DNA of 64,000 nucleotides from Dermacentor variabilis (GCF_050947875.1 NC_134568.1:211177632-211241631); one strand, 5' to 3'. Shown: positions 40,918 to 52,676, numbered from the stretch's first letter. Notes: a model not told the origin generated them from the sequence alone. Translations and numbers: made by a program.

Positions 40918-41977
40918 GGGGGTTTCTAAATAACACATTGTATCAGAGGTATTTATTCCAAGTTTTCACACCGCACGATGTTACCATGGATGTCGTGCGC
41001 TCCTTCGTTGCGCACGATGTCGACACTGTTTTTCTTCCTTGAGCTGTAGTGCGCACTTTTTTTTAATGTGTAAGCATTCTTTGGCGAATACCACAGGAAA
41101 ATTTGTCCGTCCCGCGAAAAGTTTAATGCTTTGTATCTGCACAAAAATGCGTCATTTGCGAAGACATTTAATCGTTACAATAGTGTAAGTATATATGATT
41201 GGTAGCTTTATAAGCCATATGGAAGAATTTAAAAAAAAAAAAAAAGAAACGAAAATGATCAGAGAGGATACCCATAGGATGCACAGGGCTCCATAGAAAA
41301 TGTATGGGGAAGCTAAGAGTAGGGGTGGGGCCAACTTAAATTTGGAGGTGGGGCAACTTGAAGTTTGAGGGTGGGCCAACTTAAATTTGGAGGTGGCCGA
41401 ACTTGAATGTGGGAGTGAGCCAATTAAAATTTGGGCTCAGGTCAACTGAAATTTGAGGGTATGCTTAAACATTCTTAGACAACTCCTGTGGAGTTTCTGC
41501 ATGCTTTTTGATATAAGAAAAAAAAAAGGAGCGATACTCAAGCTAAAATTTGCGTTTTTTAAGCATTTGTCTCTAGCCGTGAAAAAAGAAACACATAAAT
41601 TGAACTGCTAGAATACTCAAGAAACAAATAAGAGTTGCCCGCGTTAATACATAGCAAAAAATTGTGTTTCAGCTTTAAAATTTCTGTGGGAAACGCTGCT
41701 CATTCCACCAAATTTACGATATCCTTACTCAGTTTTTTGTTTCGTTAATGTTTGTCCGTGACGAATGGTTTCCTGGACATACACTGTTTAATTAGTGCAG
41801 GGCGGCTTGTGTCCTTTGTTTAATATTTAGGACAATTTTTTGAATGAACAATTTGAGCCTTTGATTATGCGCGATTTCAGCAAAAAGAAGCTGGAGCCGG
41901 ATGATGTGCCCAGCATGCTCTGGTTATCAGCCAGAGCGCATAGTGAATGCTAACGTAATAAATTTTAATGTTTATTG
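40918..41977. other. Spacer, no gene seen
   Basis: AT-rich; A runs near 41230 and 41518. Around 41320-41460 a word close to GGGGCAACTTGAAATTTGAGG recurs about five times at roughly 25-30-bp intervals in degenerate form, a small decayed minisatellite. No exon recognised. Confidence 0.45.
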
Positions 41978-41989
41978 TACACTCTAAAA

Positions 41990-42221
41990 ATAATAATAAT
42001 ATTTGGGGTTTTACGTGCCAAAACCACTTTCTGATTATGAGGCACGCCATAGGGGAGGACTCCGGAAATTTGACCACCTGGGGTTCTTTAACGTACACCT
42101 AAATCTAAGCACACGGGTGTTTTCGCCCTCATCGAAATGCGGCCGCCGTGGCCGGGATTCGATCCCGCGACCGCGTGCTCAGTAGCCCAACACCATAGCC
42201 ACTGAGCAACCACGGCGGGTT
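41990..42221 (-). mobile_element. Ruka-like SINE inserted at the tip of a MITE
   Basis: Same order of blocks as the copy at 26334-26572 (GTGCCTCATAATCAGAAAG, GGAGTCCTCC, GGGATCGAATCCC on the minus strand). Flanked by TACACTCTAAAA at 41978-41989 and 42222-42233. That target is the first 12 bp of the MITE that follows, so the SINE landed at its extreme end. Confidence 0.88.
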
Positions 42222-42223
42222 TA

Positions 42224-42492
42224 CACTCTAAAAACAGTTGCACCCTTTGGGGTGTATATTTGTCCCACAATGATAATTGTCATCTGTCGTGCCCGCGTTT
42301 CCTTTCTTTAACGCTGCGAGCCTGGTACTTCCCAGTCACGAACGGCTTGCGCGTTATCAGTGTGACGCAGCATTCTCGACAGGAAAAGTAGCGAGCGCCG
42401 AGTTTGCAGGAAAGGAAACGCAAGCAGGGCAGATGACGATTATCGTTGTGGGACAAATATACACCCCAAAGGGTGCAAACTGTTTTTGAGCG
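42224..42492. mobile_element. 269-bp MITE with ~90-bp terminal inverted repeats
   Basis: Starts CACTCTAAAAACAGTTGCAC and ends GGTGCAAACTGTTTTTGAGCG. The inverted ends pair over about 90 bp with scattered mismatches, including CCCTTTGGGGTGTATATTTG on the left and its complement on the right. TA at both sides (42222-42223, 42493-42494) suggests a mariner-mobilised element. Non-coding. Confidence 0.85.
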
Positions 42493-42513
42493 TACGCTTA
42501 TAACTCAAAGCCC

Positions 42514-45151
42514 ACAGTATAGTGTACTAGAATAATGTCCTAGTGACACGACCGGAAAGGGGCGCGCGTGCCTCTTTCCGTTGACGCCACCAGGTGTCGC
42601 CACTGCGACCTTTTCTAGCAGACCGGCTGCTCTCATATTCGTTGCTTTTGAGGCGGTCCGGGTTATTAAGGGTTCTTTACGGACATGGTTCTTTCTTTAT
42701 AACAGAACAGGATTGTATTTAACAAAGTATAGTGTAAAGGAAGATTTTGAAGGCCACATCGAGACCATAGTATCGACAATGTCGTCTGCTAGCGTATTCT
42801 CGCACAGTCCGGCGCTTTCATTGCGCTCGTCGTATCGCATGTGCCTGCTGGCAATTCACGGAGCTTCTTGTTGCTCATCTACTGCTCGAAAGCCAGTATA
42901 TGTGGGCCTGCCTTGCTTCTATGGAGCTATATTTACCACTCCATTTAAATCGCGTGCTTATCGCAAATGACAGGAAAGTGCGTAGCGACTTCGGCGTTGC
43001 GCTGCTAACCCCGAGGGCGTAGGATTAAATAATGGACTCGTTGGCTGCATTTTCATAGCAGGAAAATGCAAACATGTCCGTGTTGCCGGTTATAAAACAC
43101 CAGTTGGTCAAAATTATTCATGTGTCCCCCCCCCCCTCTTTACTGCGTGCCTAATAATTAGATCTTAGTGTGTTTTACACATTAAATCCCGGAATGAATT
43201 CATTTTTGACTATGCAATTGCGCACATACAAACTCACAATTTTTCCCGAAATTTTAGCTCCTAAGAAATCCGCCGCATCTTCAGCACATACTGTCAGAGT
43301 GACGCTCGAAAGAAATCCAGGTTAGTATTTTTTTAATTATTCACAATGAAAATAGCACAGCTATAATGGAACACTAAAGTGTACCTTCCCTAGACACCGA
43401 GCATCAAATCCCATTATAAGTAACTATTACTGTTAAAACACATGACCAAAAAACACCTAGTAGCATGGAGTTCTAGGAACATCAACTGAGCTTAATATAT
43501 TTTGATGCCTGCAAGGCGTCTTCTTTCATTACACTTCTTCACGCTTTTTGTTAAGAAATGTAGCCTGGTTGTGATGCAGAAAGCAGTGAGTTCTGCTGTG
43601 ATGGATTCGAAGTGATCAGGGCAGCCAAGTTGATGCTGCAGCCTGGCTTTAACAGCACCTAGCTAAAACATCTAAAACACTGTCTGCGTGCAACTCAAGA
43701 AGACTAAAACAAACTATGAAGTCTTTGTCCAAGTTGATCATAAACTTGTATATAGGGGAGGCAGGATATGACAAACCACCATTGTCTTTCATATGGCAAA
43801 CTCTGCAAGCCTGAAATTTCCTGCTGCCCATTTTGTGATCAGTAGTAAGTTCAGGCAGGCTTCACAACCTGTCTTTAAAATGCACTTTCTCGCCACAACC
43901 AGCGATATAGAAAATTAGGCGGCTGTCACTGGATGCTGGAGTCCCAAATACCACAGCAGCAGGCTGCAACCTCGAGTTAAAACACATGAAAGGTCATGAA
44001 AGTCACTTTCAGGCATTATTCTTTAGCAGATGATGCGGCTCTCAGAGTCTTGTAGCAAATGGTTCGCAGCGGCAAGGGAGCGTACAACTATGTCTTGGCA
44101 CAGCCCAACTCTAAAGTACAGTTGAGCAGACACTTCGTCTTCATGCCCACTGAAATGCAGAACTTTCTCATGCAATATCTCGAGCCTTTCTTGCTTTTGT
44201 ACCTACGTTGTCGCGAAAACTACGGTTGAGTCGTTGCCACAGTTAAAGTGGCACCAGAGCTTGAGGCAACATTCACTACTTGGAGCGAGCTAATTGCGAA
44301 TGGTTCATTCTCCGCAAACTGTCCGTTTTCATCTTACGCAGTCTCGACCAGGATCTCGCGAAGTGGTTGGCGGAGCTGACAATCTCCCGCTCTTTCTTCA
44401 TTTTGTGCGGTCCGTGCGCTCTTACGTGGCTTCGTGCTTACCATCGGTGCACTTTCTACGGCTGGCCTCTCTTCAACAGGTGCGACAGAAAGGTAGGACG
44501 TACAGTCGGCCAGAAGGGTAGGCACCGCGCCAGGCGCCAGCGACAGCTTCCCACGTGGAAGTCGCACTTCGGTGCTATTGATGATGCGGACGTAATCCCT
44601 CCAAATGTATCGAGGCTCAAAGTGGCGCTCACATACCACTGAACATAAAAAATTGTAACAACGCAAACATATGCAACCACAAAGTAACAAGGACGAGACA
44701 CAAGCACGGAATTCTTATGTCAAGTATGCACCAACTCGCCCAGAAAGAAGTTTTAATGAAATACCGCTGAAGATTCAGTGAGTTGCTTGTCTGCTGTTCG
44801 CAGATTGCGCTCTCCCATTTCTTCCCAAGTTCATTTTCCGTTGGTGCGGCGAACAATGACGCTTTCGGAGCGCCCTGATAATCGCTGTGGCAGCCCGGAG
44901 CGTATAAATGGGTGTCCGTCTTTCTTTTTGGCATCGAACCTCCTGTGCTGCAGTAGATGCAGGGATACGCCTTCTTTTTTCAAATCATCCAGTGTTTTTC
45001 ACAAGCATGGCCACGTTGAACGTAACACGGCTCGGAAAACACACGGAGCAAACAGCCGCAAAGCGTGTCTGAGCCGGCTCGACCGCGCTCCAGCAGCTAG
45101 AAAAAAGCACAGCAGCGCCATCGTGTACATTATTCTAGTACACTATACTGT
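42514..45151 (-). mobile_element. P-element-like transposon with 25-bp perfect TIRs
   Basis: The 25 bp at 42514-42538 (ACAGTATAGTGTACTAG...) and 45127-45151 are perfect reverse complements. The hexamer AAGCCC abuts them on both sides (42508-42513 and 45152-45157), as a target duplication would. Inside, on the minus strand, lie a two-exon THAP domain starting about 220 bp from the right end and a C-terminal region of THAP9/P-transposase type (separate entry). Known P elements have about 31-bp TIRs and 8-bp duplications, so a 6-bp repeat is either decayed or a difference. The roughly 950 bp next to the left TIR has no recognisable coding sequence. Confidence 0.68.
43498..44934 (-). pseudogene. 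THAP-containing P-element-like transposase, degraded
   Basis: Exon 1 (44934-44765): MPKRKTDTHLYAPGCHSDY then KASLFAAPTENELGKKWESA, a THAP finger. The first Cys of the C2CH set is missing (LYAPGC), and a frameshift near 44790 puts RTADKQLTESSA in another register. A GTATTT donor at 44759-44764 and a TTTTTATGTTCAG acceptor (AG at 44639-44640) define a 126-nt intron. Exon 2 starts at 44638 with VCERHFEPRYI (the final Cys-X2-His) and EVRLPRG, runs to a stop at 44334. Further on are KDNGGLSYPASPIYKFMI (about 43730-43780) and, in another frame, HFESITAELTAFCITTRLHF (about 43550-43615), the kind of C-terminal motifs found in THAP9/P transposases. The RNase H-like core between them is too decayed to mark. 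Residue assignments beyond THAP are from memory of the family. Confidence 0.65.
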
Positions 45152-45157
45152 AAGCCC

Positions 45158-47161
45158 TTGTACGCGCGCTGCTAGCACAGGTGTACCAAAAAAATGGTCG
45201 AAGCATTGAACGCGACTAGTTTTAGCGTTGCGCACGAGCTCCTCGCAGGTCCTCGCAATACGCGGGGCAACATGGTGCGACGCAGCACGAACCATGGCCT
45301 CAGAGATTTGCACTCTCCGTGCGAATGAGACTGCCAGAGAAACCTACCTACGCGCAAACCTCGGAGGCCGTGCAATAACAGCGCCCTGGCAGATACTAGG
45401 CTTTTCACAACGCTGGCGTGATGTTAAACGCCGGCCGCGAAGTTACAGGCGTCGCACCTCTATGCTACCCACCGAACACAGCCGTTGTTTCTCAGCGTCC
45501 AATGAACCCAGATTTAGCTTGGCGTTTACTATCCATCCCCTCACCCTCAAACCAGTGTATGCACGACGCTGCGGTGTTCACAGATGCTCATGCCAAAAGG
45601 GGAAGCAATGAGCAGAGCGTGACCTCGCGCACCTCCGTCCCTTTTCTTTTCCAGCCAAGCGGACTGCAGGCGTCTTCCAACCATCATCGGAACCGAAACT
45701 CAAAATCAAGTGAGGCAAAACAGACATCTGCATATTTTCTGGCATGCAAAGTCTCTGCCTTAGGGCAGATGTACACTCCACATGCGATTCCACTAACTTT
45801 GCGTGTTTCAAAAGTGTAATCAGTATCGCCAATTATTTTCCTTTATCACACATTAGAACTGCCGCATAAGGGCCACCCGGATTTTCATCAGGCCACATTC
45901 ACTGTTATGTGGAAACGCATTCTGTATGCTTTTTTTCTTTCTCGTCCCTCAGAGTAGCCAAACAGAGGCATTTCTTGTTCATATCCCTGCCTTCTCTTAT
46001 TTCCTCGTTCGGTTCCCGATTTTTCGTAGTCATTTAGAACGGGATGCAAACCAAGGTGTTGGCGTGGGGTCCAGGTCAATGACTGCGCAGACAACACAAT
46101 TTCCAGTGAGGTGCCGACTGGTCCCGTGTTGCTGCGAAGGCCATCACTGCTTCAACACTGGGCGAGAGAATTTATGTATGCTCCCAAGAAAGCTCACCAT
46201 TATTCCCTTATATTCGTCTAAACTACATATCAACACTCGCTTATCTTTCGGTTTTTTTTTTTTTTTTTTGTGCACACGACTTTGCTGGCAGTTGCCACAG
46301 CCATAGTGAATTTATTCGAATGTAGCCCACTCCCATAGCTAGCAAGGCAGCACACAGTCTGGTCACGACAATTTGTATGCACAGTGGAAAAAGCTCAAGA
46401 AAATGCAGCTTCTGCCATGGTGCATATATAAATGCAGACTTACCAAATGGCATTGCAATCACTGTGAACAGATTTTGCACTAACGTAGTCGCCGGTTGCA
46501 ACCTCTGAGCAAAATCTTGTAACAGTACTTTGTGACCGATGTAGCCACACTGGTGAGTGAGTCATTGATCACGATGGACCACTAAAATGTGCTTGAAATA
46601 GTGTAAACCAAGAAGGGCTTTCTGAACAGCAAAAGCTAGATTACTCAACTGCAATTTAATAAAGGCAGGTACAAACCAGACAGGACTCTTGCAGGGGTAC
46701 GAATGTCCTCAATTTCACAAGAGTTCTAAACTCTATTCATCATACCACAAGAGGGACAACATCGTCCTGTTCAGCATGTCAGTGCCGAAGTCCTTTTTCA
46801 CAATTTCATGAGCCAAGCGCAAACATCTGCACATGTTGCAAATTATAACCACATCACGATCGCAAAGGTCCTTTAGAAAAGTCTGAACAATTGTCAGCTG
46901 CCCATTGACTTTGCAACGGCATCTGCATAGCTGTGGGGGGAAAAAAGCATAGGCTGAAGCTAGAGCTCGTCGGCACTTTCAAGAATCTCTTTGGAACTGG
47001 CCTAGCTCTTGAAGACATTTTGCCTACACACAAAGCATTTCACAACACTTGCAACCCCTGTGTAACACACACACACTCAAATAAAATAAATCAGACATGG
47101 GAAATGTTAAAACCTACAACCCGTGACCAGGGGGAAAAAAAAAAAAAGAATGAAGGAAGAG
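45158..47161. other. Spacer, no gene seen
   Basis: Contains a T run at 46252-46269 and short frames in several registers without family resemblance. No defined element. Confidence 0.35.
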
Positions 47162-47167
47162 TTTATT
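47162..47167 (-). terminator. Candidate poly(A) signal on the minus strand
   Basis: TTTATT on the plus strand, i.e. AATAAA on the minus strand, about 940 bp downstream of the candidate terminal exon at 48108-48205. Followed on the minus strand by a T-rich stretch. Plausible end of a long 3' UTR; weak on its own. Confidence 0.35.
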
Positions 47168-48107
47168 TGATGTCACTTGCTTCATCCTCCCACCGTATGA
47201 AGCCGATATCACACACACCAGCTGGCAGATGCACGTCGCCATCAAAGCACACACCAAAAATGAAATGGACCGAACATTCAGGGGGCAGGAAGAACAAAAT
47301 GCGTACATGGGAGAATCAGTCACGCGCGAGTGTGAACCACACTGTGCAGCACAGAATAGCTAAGCATTTCAAGATGGCAGCAACAAAGACCTGGATTTTT
47401 ATTTTTTTAAAAGTCTCATGAAAAAGAAACAGGATAGAAAAGCCACCAGGCAAAAAAGGTAGTCTTAACTACTATACGTGTGCAGCCAAACTGTGAATGT
47501 ATTAAAAATGAAAATTAAGATGGAAAGGCAAGCATCTCACAAGCATGGCTGCAAACATCACGTAACAGTCATGTGCACAAAACGCAAGCAGAGAGCCAGA
47601 AAACAAAGAATAGGCGTGTACATGGGCTCGCAATGGGGGGGAAAAAATGCAGAGTCCTGTATCTACACCCTAGTTGCACACTCTCCACGTCGCTTGGAAC
47701 AGCTAGTTTTTCCCATTCTGTACGAAGATTGATCACATGTGCAGACACGAGACACAAAAGGGGCACGACAGATGGCAGGTTCAGCTTTACACGGCAGCAG
47801 CAAAACAGGGTGAAACCAAAGGGTGGCGAGGAGGCAGTTGAAAGAGAAAAAGGAGGAAAGTGTTGGTGCCTAGCCCACACCCTGGTCCTGACAGACTACT
47901 GTTTTTTCATCAGTTAGGGGCCGCTCCTGGTTGCAGTCCGTGCGGGGACTGGTCTGTTGACACAGGTGGTGGGAAGAAGGGAAGGAAGAAGCCATCTGGT
48001 GAACGAGCGCTGGCCGGCCAGCAGGGCATGCCGGGTGCTCCCTTCCGCCTTCCCAGCGGCAGGCGCCCACTTTCCGGGGCACATCTGCTCTGGTGACCCT
48101 TGACCCC

Positions 48108-48205
48108 CTATGTCGAGGTGGTGCTGCCCAGTGCAGCAACGCTGGGTGACGTGACCGGTGACGTGGGCAGCATGCCAAGGGCATTGGAGCCCACAGGAGC
48201 GCCAC
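48108..48205 (-). CDS. Candidate terminal exon, Ser/Thr/Pro-rich C-terminus
   Basis: On the minus strand a (TG)n tract and CATGCAG (AG at 48206-48207) act as a possible acceptor, followed by an exon coding GAPVGSNALGMLPTSPVTS ... GSTTST-stop at 48108. The third positions and the low-complexity Ser/Thr/Pro tail look like the end of a regulatory protein, but I do not recognise it. The rest of the gene would lie to the right, beyond the pogo-like element. It could be a chance frame, since (TG)n is an unusual pyrimidine tract. Confidence 0.35.
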
Positions 48206-48212
48206 CTGCATG

Positions 48213-48235
48213 ACACACACACACACACACACACA
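48213..48235. repeat. (CA)n microsatellite
   Basis: About 11 CA units. On the minus strand the (TG)n run directly precedes the candidate acceptor at 48206. Confidence 0.95.
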
Positions 48236-48528
48236 TGGTGATGAGTGTTGCTGGACCCTCTTGTGCTAAACCACTAGCTACCAATGCACTCTGAGCATAG
48301 TGCAATAGCATATCATGCAGTGCATTGAAAGTGCTGATTGCATGTGCAAGGCAAAGGTGGAGACACCTGTTTTCAAGTAATATTTTATGCAGAAACCAGA
48401 ATTTGTTGTCAAACCTTTATGTAATCTCTACATACTTCCCCATCACCTCTGACCCTGACTGTCATCTTCCAGTTAACTATCACACAGTGATGAGAAGACA
48501 CGCATTAACAAAAGCAGCCATGCGTATC

Positions 48529-49427
48529 ATATTTACTCGAATCTAACTCACACTTTTTTCCCAGTAACACGGGTCGAAAAATAGCCTGCGCGTTAGAATT
48601 GAGTACAACCCTAAATCTGTGTTACCATATTGCTATCGGCATTTCAATATGGCCGCCTCGTGCGCACTTCGAGCCTAGCTATATACCCATGTATATAACC
48701 AATCGTCAAGTTCACTTCTGCTCTATCAGCACGGAAGTCCCGACAGCAAAGACATGCCGAGTTTATCACGATGCCGCAATTAACAGGCAAGTAATCATAT
48801 GTGCGGAGATGGACAGAAATCGGGCTGCATCATGGGCGTTCGGAGTTCCCGAAACTTGCGTGCGGCACTGGCGCAAACAGGGGAAGCTTTCTACTCCGGC
48901 AGCTGCGTGGCCCCTATCTTGAAAGCGATCTGCAGTGGAGGCGCATCTAGGCACACCGCACTGTGTTCTCATCGCTTAGTGTGCATTGAAGCAAGAGTCC
49001 GCACAAAGGTCAATTCGCTCGCTCCTGCTACTGCACTTCCCCACTGCAGCATTTTGATAAAGAGTTTCCGTGGTCATTGTGCGAGACATGTTCATGCTTG
49101 CTTGTGCGTGCAACACTATGCTTGTTAACTTAGTAAGCGAATGTGTTAAAAGTTTATACGGCCAATAAAACTTCCATCCTTAATTTTGGTATAGCTGTCT
49201 ACTAATTTGCTATTGTAATCAATGCTTCGGCTTTCAGGCGAAACTGCGACTCTTCTTATTTATTGCAACTTTAGTGCATTGGGAGTAAATTTTTGGTTTG
49301 CCAAATGAAAGAAAGATGTATTCTTGTATGAAAGAAGGAGGTGCGCGATACTGTAAAGGACTTTTTTAGGTTGCGGCAAACAGGTGCATGTTAAAATTGA
49401 GGGCGCGTTAAAATCGAGTAAATACGG
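48529..49427 (+). mobile_element. Pogo-like DNA transposon relic, internally deleted
   Basis: Inverted ends: ATATTTACTCGAATCTAAC at the left, and at the right GCGTTAAAATCGAGTAAAT, the reverse complement apart from a few changes. Inside, from about 48754, CRVYHDAAINRQVIICAEMD then RAFGV-type sequence (AASWAFGVPETCVRHWRKQ) is a pogo/CENP-B-type helix-turn-helix N-terminus. The catalytic DDE core is absent, so it is a non-autonomous deletion derivative. Confidence 0.75.
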
Positions 49428-50007
49428 CAAGTGCTACTACCAGATTTCACACAAATAGGTACACAAAATAGCAATGCAGTGCAAATTGATCAGTGTGTAC
49501 ATGACCATGGGCACCACTTTTTCTATGAACTCATCGAATAATGAGTGAGTTGACACCACCACAACATAATAGTAATGCAACTTTTTAAATGTGGTAGAGT
49601 TCACGTACAGAACTTGGCAAGTATCCATACGGTTTCAGCTAGCTTAATTTGAAAGCGAAACAGGTTTACTTATGGAACGTGGTGAATGTCGCAACAGCCC
49701 AGCGCAGTGCACATAATTTAAACATGTCTTGCCCATGAGGCCGTGGATCTTCTAGCAAGCTCAGGGGCTTACAATACCCCGAAAGGGAGCATTAAGGGAC
49801 AATGATGAAGATGGTGGTGGTGAACAGCAGTGCATGTGCAAAAAACTGCTGAACTGTCTTTGTCATCAGGTAAACTGTTCTTAGAAATTGTACAACACGA
49901 TTTTACTTTGGCTAAAGACAAAATTCAGGCTCGTATGTAACAATAATCAAGTTACTGTTATTTTTGTTAGTAACCAACTTCCAACTGCCTTTGTGAGTCA
50001 TTAAGTT
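49428..50007. other. Spacer, no gene seen
   Basis: AT-rich sequence without recognisable coding or repeat ends. Confidence 0.35.
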
Positions 50008-50232
50008 CTGGGGTTCTACGTATTATGAGGCACGCCCTAATGGAGGACTCAATTAATTTGGACCACCTGGGGACCACCAATGTGACCACCAACATGCACC
50101 CAATGGGAGGTACACAGAAATTTTTGCATTTCGCTCACATTTAAATGCGGCCACCACGGCCGAAATTTGATCCAGCACCCTTGGGCTTACCAGAGAAACG
50201 CCAAAGCTTCTACACTACCACAGCGGCTCAGT
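50008..50232 (-). mobile_element. Degenerate Ruka-like SINE
   Basis: Contains GTTCTACGT, TATTATGAGGCACGCC, GGACCACCTGGGG and a GCGGCCACCACGGCC head-proximal block in the same order as the other copies. It carries an internal duplication of GACCACCA around 50080-50095 and no clear target duplication. Confidence 0.75.
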
Positions 50233-50336
50233 CAGCAATTGGCCTATGTTATTTTTACAGTGAAGCTGTATGTGGCTAGCCGATTCATCCATCCGTACGT
50301 CTTATTGGTCGCCTGGTACGCCGAAAACTTCACACA

Positions 50337-50338
<2 letters not shown>

Positions 50339-50384
<46 letters not shown>
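50339..50384. repeat. Poly(A) tract (about 46 bp)
   Basis: An uninterrupted A run after CACACAC. It could be the tail of a retroposed sequence, but nothing recognisable precedes it. Apparent poly-lysine frames through it are artefacts. Confidence 0.95.
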
Positions 50385-50385
<1 letters not shown>

Positions 50386-50613
50386 AGAAAGAAAGAGTCA
50401 CCTGATTAGCCAACACCATCTAAATAGACGTCCACATGTCAAGTTTCGTCCTAGACGCCAGTGCTCGTTTCTCCCCTGGCGGAACGATTTCACCTCCCGT
50501 GGGTATACGTTTCCGCCGCTTCCCTTCAAGGTTGCACTTGCACTGCGCACGAAATGTCTTTTCTTTGTGACAGCGGCTCTTTGGATGACTGCAAATTACT
50601 ATTGTATTGTTAA

Positions 50614-51582
50614 CCCTTTCGCTGTCACGGACGTACCGGTACGTCTTCGTGCTCCCCCCCCCCCCCCCCCCCGCAATGTCACTGACGTAACGGTATGTTC
50701 TCTACCGTGCATTCAAAATTTCGCGCCTGAGAGCAACGCTGGCGCTCCTGGACTGGCCATGCCATCTGTTGACTCTTTCTACAAGTTCGTATTTTCGCCC
50801 CGGCCTGTGTTAGTACTGTATTGAAGAGTACGGTGCGACTGCCACTTGCCCCTCTCTCTTTGCTGATGGCGCGGTGGCTCCGCGTTCGCTGGATCATGCG
50901 TCGCGTGCATGTGGTTATGGGTTCAAGGGTTGTTACTGCGATCTCCGCTGGTTTGAAGGTTTTTATTTTTCTTCTGTTGGTGTGTCTGCTATGGCGTGTC
51001 AAGTTCAGGGGCATGCGCCGTTGCCTCTCCGAAAAGAGTGACTTGATTGCTGCTTTCGCTCTCTCGTCGCACCCTCGCTTCCGACTTGCAGCAGTAAACG
51101 TAAAGCCCTTTGAACTTTGTTTTAGCCTTTTTCCATCTCCCTCTGTCTTCTCGATCACATAAAGTCCCATTTCTCTCCATTGTGCGGGCGACTGAAAGCG
51201 CATCCTCCCTGCAGGCGGTTACTTTCGGATGGCTGAACGTGCGGGACCTTCGTCTGCTCATTGGAGCGGTGCCTCTTCCGATTCAGAATACGAGCCAAGC
51301 TCGGAGTCGGACTCGGACATAGTCTAATGCGAGGAAGAGGTGTGTTCCGCATCGTCAGATTCAGATGTTGAACGTATGTTATAGTCAGGCTGATGATGAT
51401 GATGTTTACTAACAACAGCTGCAGAACACTGAAATGCACATATTGCATTGACTACCCTATGTTATTTGTATACCAATCAATCAAAAATAAATTGCTATGT
51501 TCATTCCCTGTTATGCCCGTTCCCTGAAACCAAGCCGACACTGGGGGTGCGTCACGGCCAGAAAGGTCCGACAGCGAAAGGG
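50614..51582 (+). mobile_element. piggyBac-like transposon, internally deleted
   Basis: Flanked by TTAA at 50610-50613 and 51583-51586, with perfect 13-bp TIRs CCCTTTCGCTGTC. TTAA duplication and CCC-starting ends are the piggyBac signature. Near 51228 ATGGCTGAACGTGCGGGACC begins a frame MAERAGPSSAHWSG then SDSEYEPSSESDSD, the acidic N-terminus typical of piggyBac transposases, which then stops. The catalytic domain is gone. A C run (50655-50672) lies in the left part. It is a 969-bp non-autonomous copy. Confidence 0.87.
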
Positions 51583-51586
51583 TTAA

Positions 51587-52676
51587 CTGCCACAAAAGCA
51601 ATGTAAACACGAAAGGTTTGATGCCACCAGTGAAATTCTGCCGATTCACAAGAAAATAGTACGAAAAAAGCAGACTACAGGCATGGATTACTGCGGTGCG
51701 CCAAACAATGCAATCTCGTTCGTTGATTACTCATGAGTGTATGATGGTTTTTACGTGTAATCGACATGAACTTCATGATTACTGGGTATATAATCCATCA
51801 AATAAAAACTTTCAGTTGCTAGACCAGCACTTGTTCTGTCTTCTTTGTCATGTTTCGTCTGTGTATGCACTGCCCAAGAATGGAAACCACTTCTGTTGCA
51901 TGCGCTAGCAGTCGCTGGAGTTCACGTGTGCTGAGAAATTGAATATGTGCACAATGCATTGAACATGACTGGACTGCATCACCACTGCACCAATCGATCG
52001 AGTTGCTGGAAGATAAAATGCCCATGTCTTGGTCACGCTGGCATTGCTGAAGCAGAAATGATTACTAATGCTTTCAACTTCCGTCTCTTGGCCAAACAAT
52101 TGCTAAGCTATTTACACTGCTGTCTCTATTCTATACTGTAAAGGACGTACTAGTTAAAGCAGTGTGCGCATGTCGTATTTGTGCTATGCGGCAATATGTT
52201 TTGTATATTTTCGCAGTGTCGAAGGAAGTCCGTGGTCTCCAACGGAGACAACACGGATTTGTAGCAAACATTTTGGGGGAAACTGCTAATATTACTTTAG
52301 TTAACACACATCGTATGTGCCGATGAATTTTCCGGCGGCACATATGATGTCGTTTCCGATTGCCTGCTCCGCATCACTTACATGGCTAAGCAGACGCTGC
52401 CCTTTCGCCACATTGCAGCCACGAAAACACTCGTCAACCACACAGATCTTTTTAAAGCCAGATTGAAGCGTGTACATCGTGCACACGTCCTTTGAATGAA
52501 ATGTCCGCACATGAACACACGCGTGCGCTACGAGACCTGTGCAAACATGTGCAGTGAAGAAGGCAACCAAGGCAGCGTGAAGGAGAGATTGAAGAGATGT
52601 ACACCCGCTGGTTGAAATTTTACTCTGCATATGGCAGTCTCATGCCAGCGCGGCTCCGCGGTACCGTTTTTGTCTA
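51587..52676. other. Spacer, no gene seen
   Basis: No recognisable exon or element ends; short frames only. Confidence 0.35.

Noticed and set aside
43257..43321. Possible small plus-strand exon between TTTTAG and GTTAGT
   Set aside because: 65 nt only, inside the P-like element and antisense to it; no homology recognised.
44778..45209. 143-codon plus-strand frame
   Set aside because: Antisense to the THAP exon of the P-like element; not supported.
47114..47361. Minus-strand frame containing SVHFIFGVCFDGDVHLPAG before AATAAA
   Set aside because: Protein-like in one register, but an in-frame TGA lies just upstream and no acceptor restores it; could be 3' UTR of the candidate gene at 48108.
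50167..50824. Poly-lysine-containing frames
   Set aside because: Translation of the poly(A) tract at 50339-50384; the downstream part is piggyBac terminal sequence.
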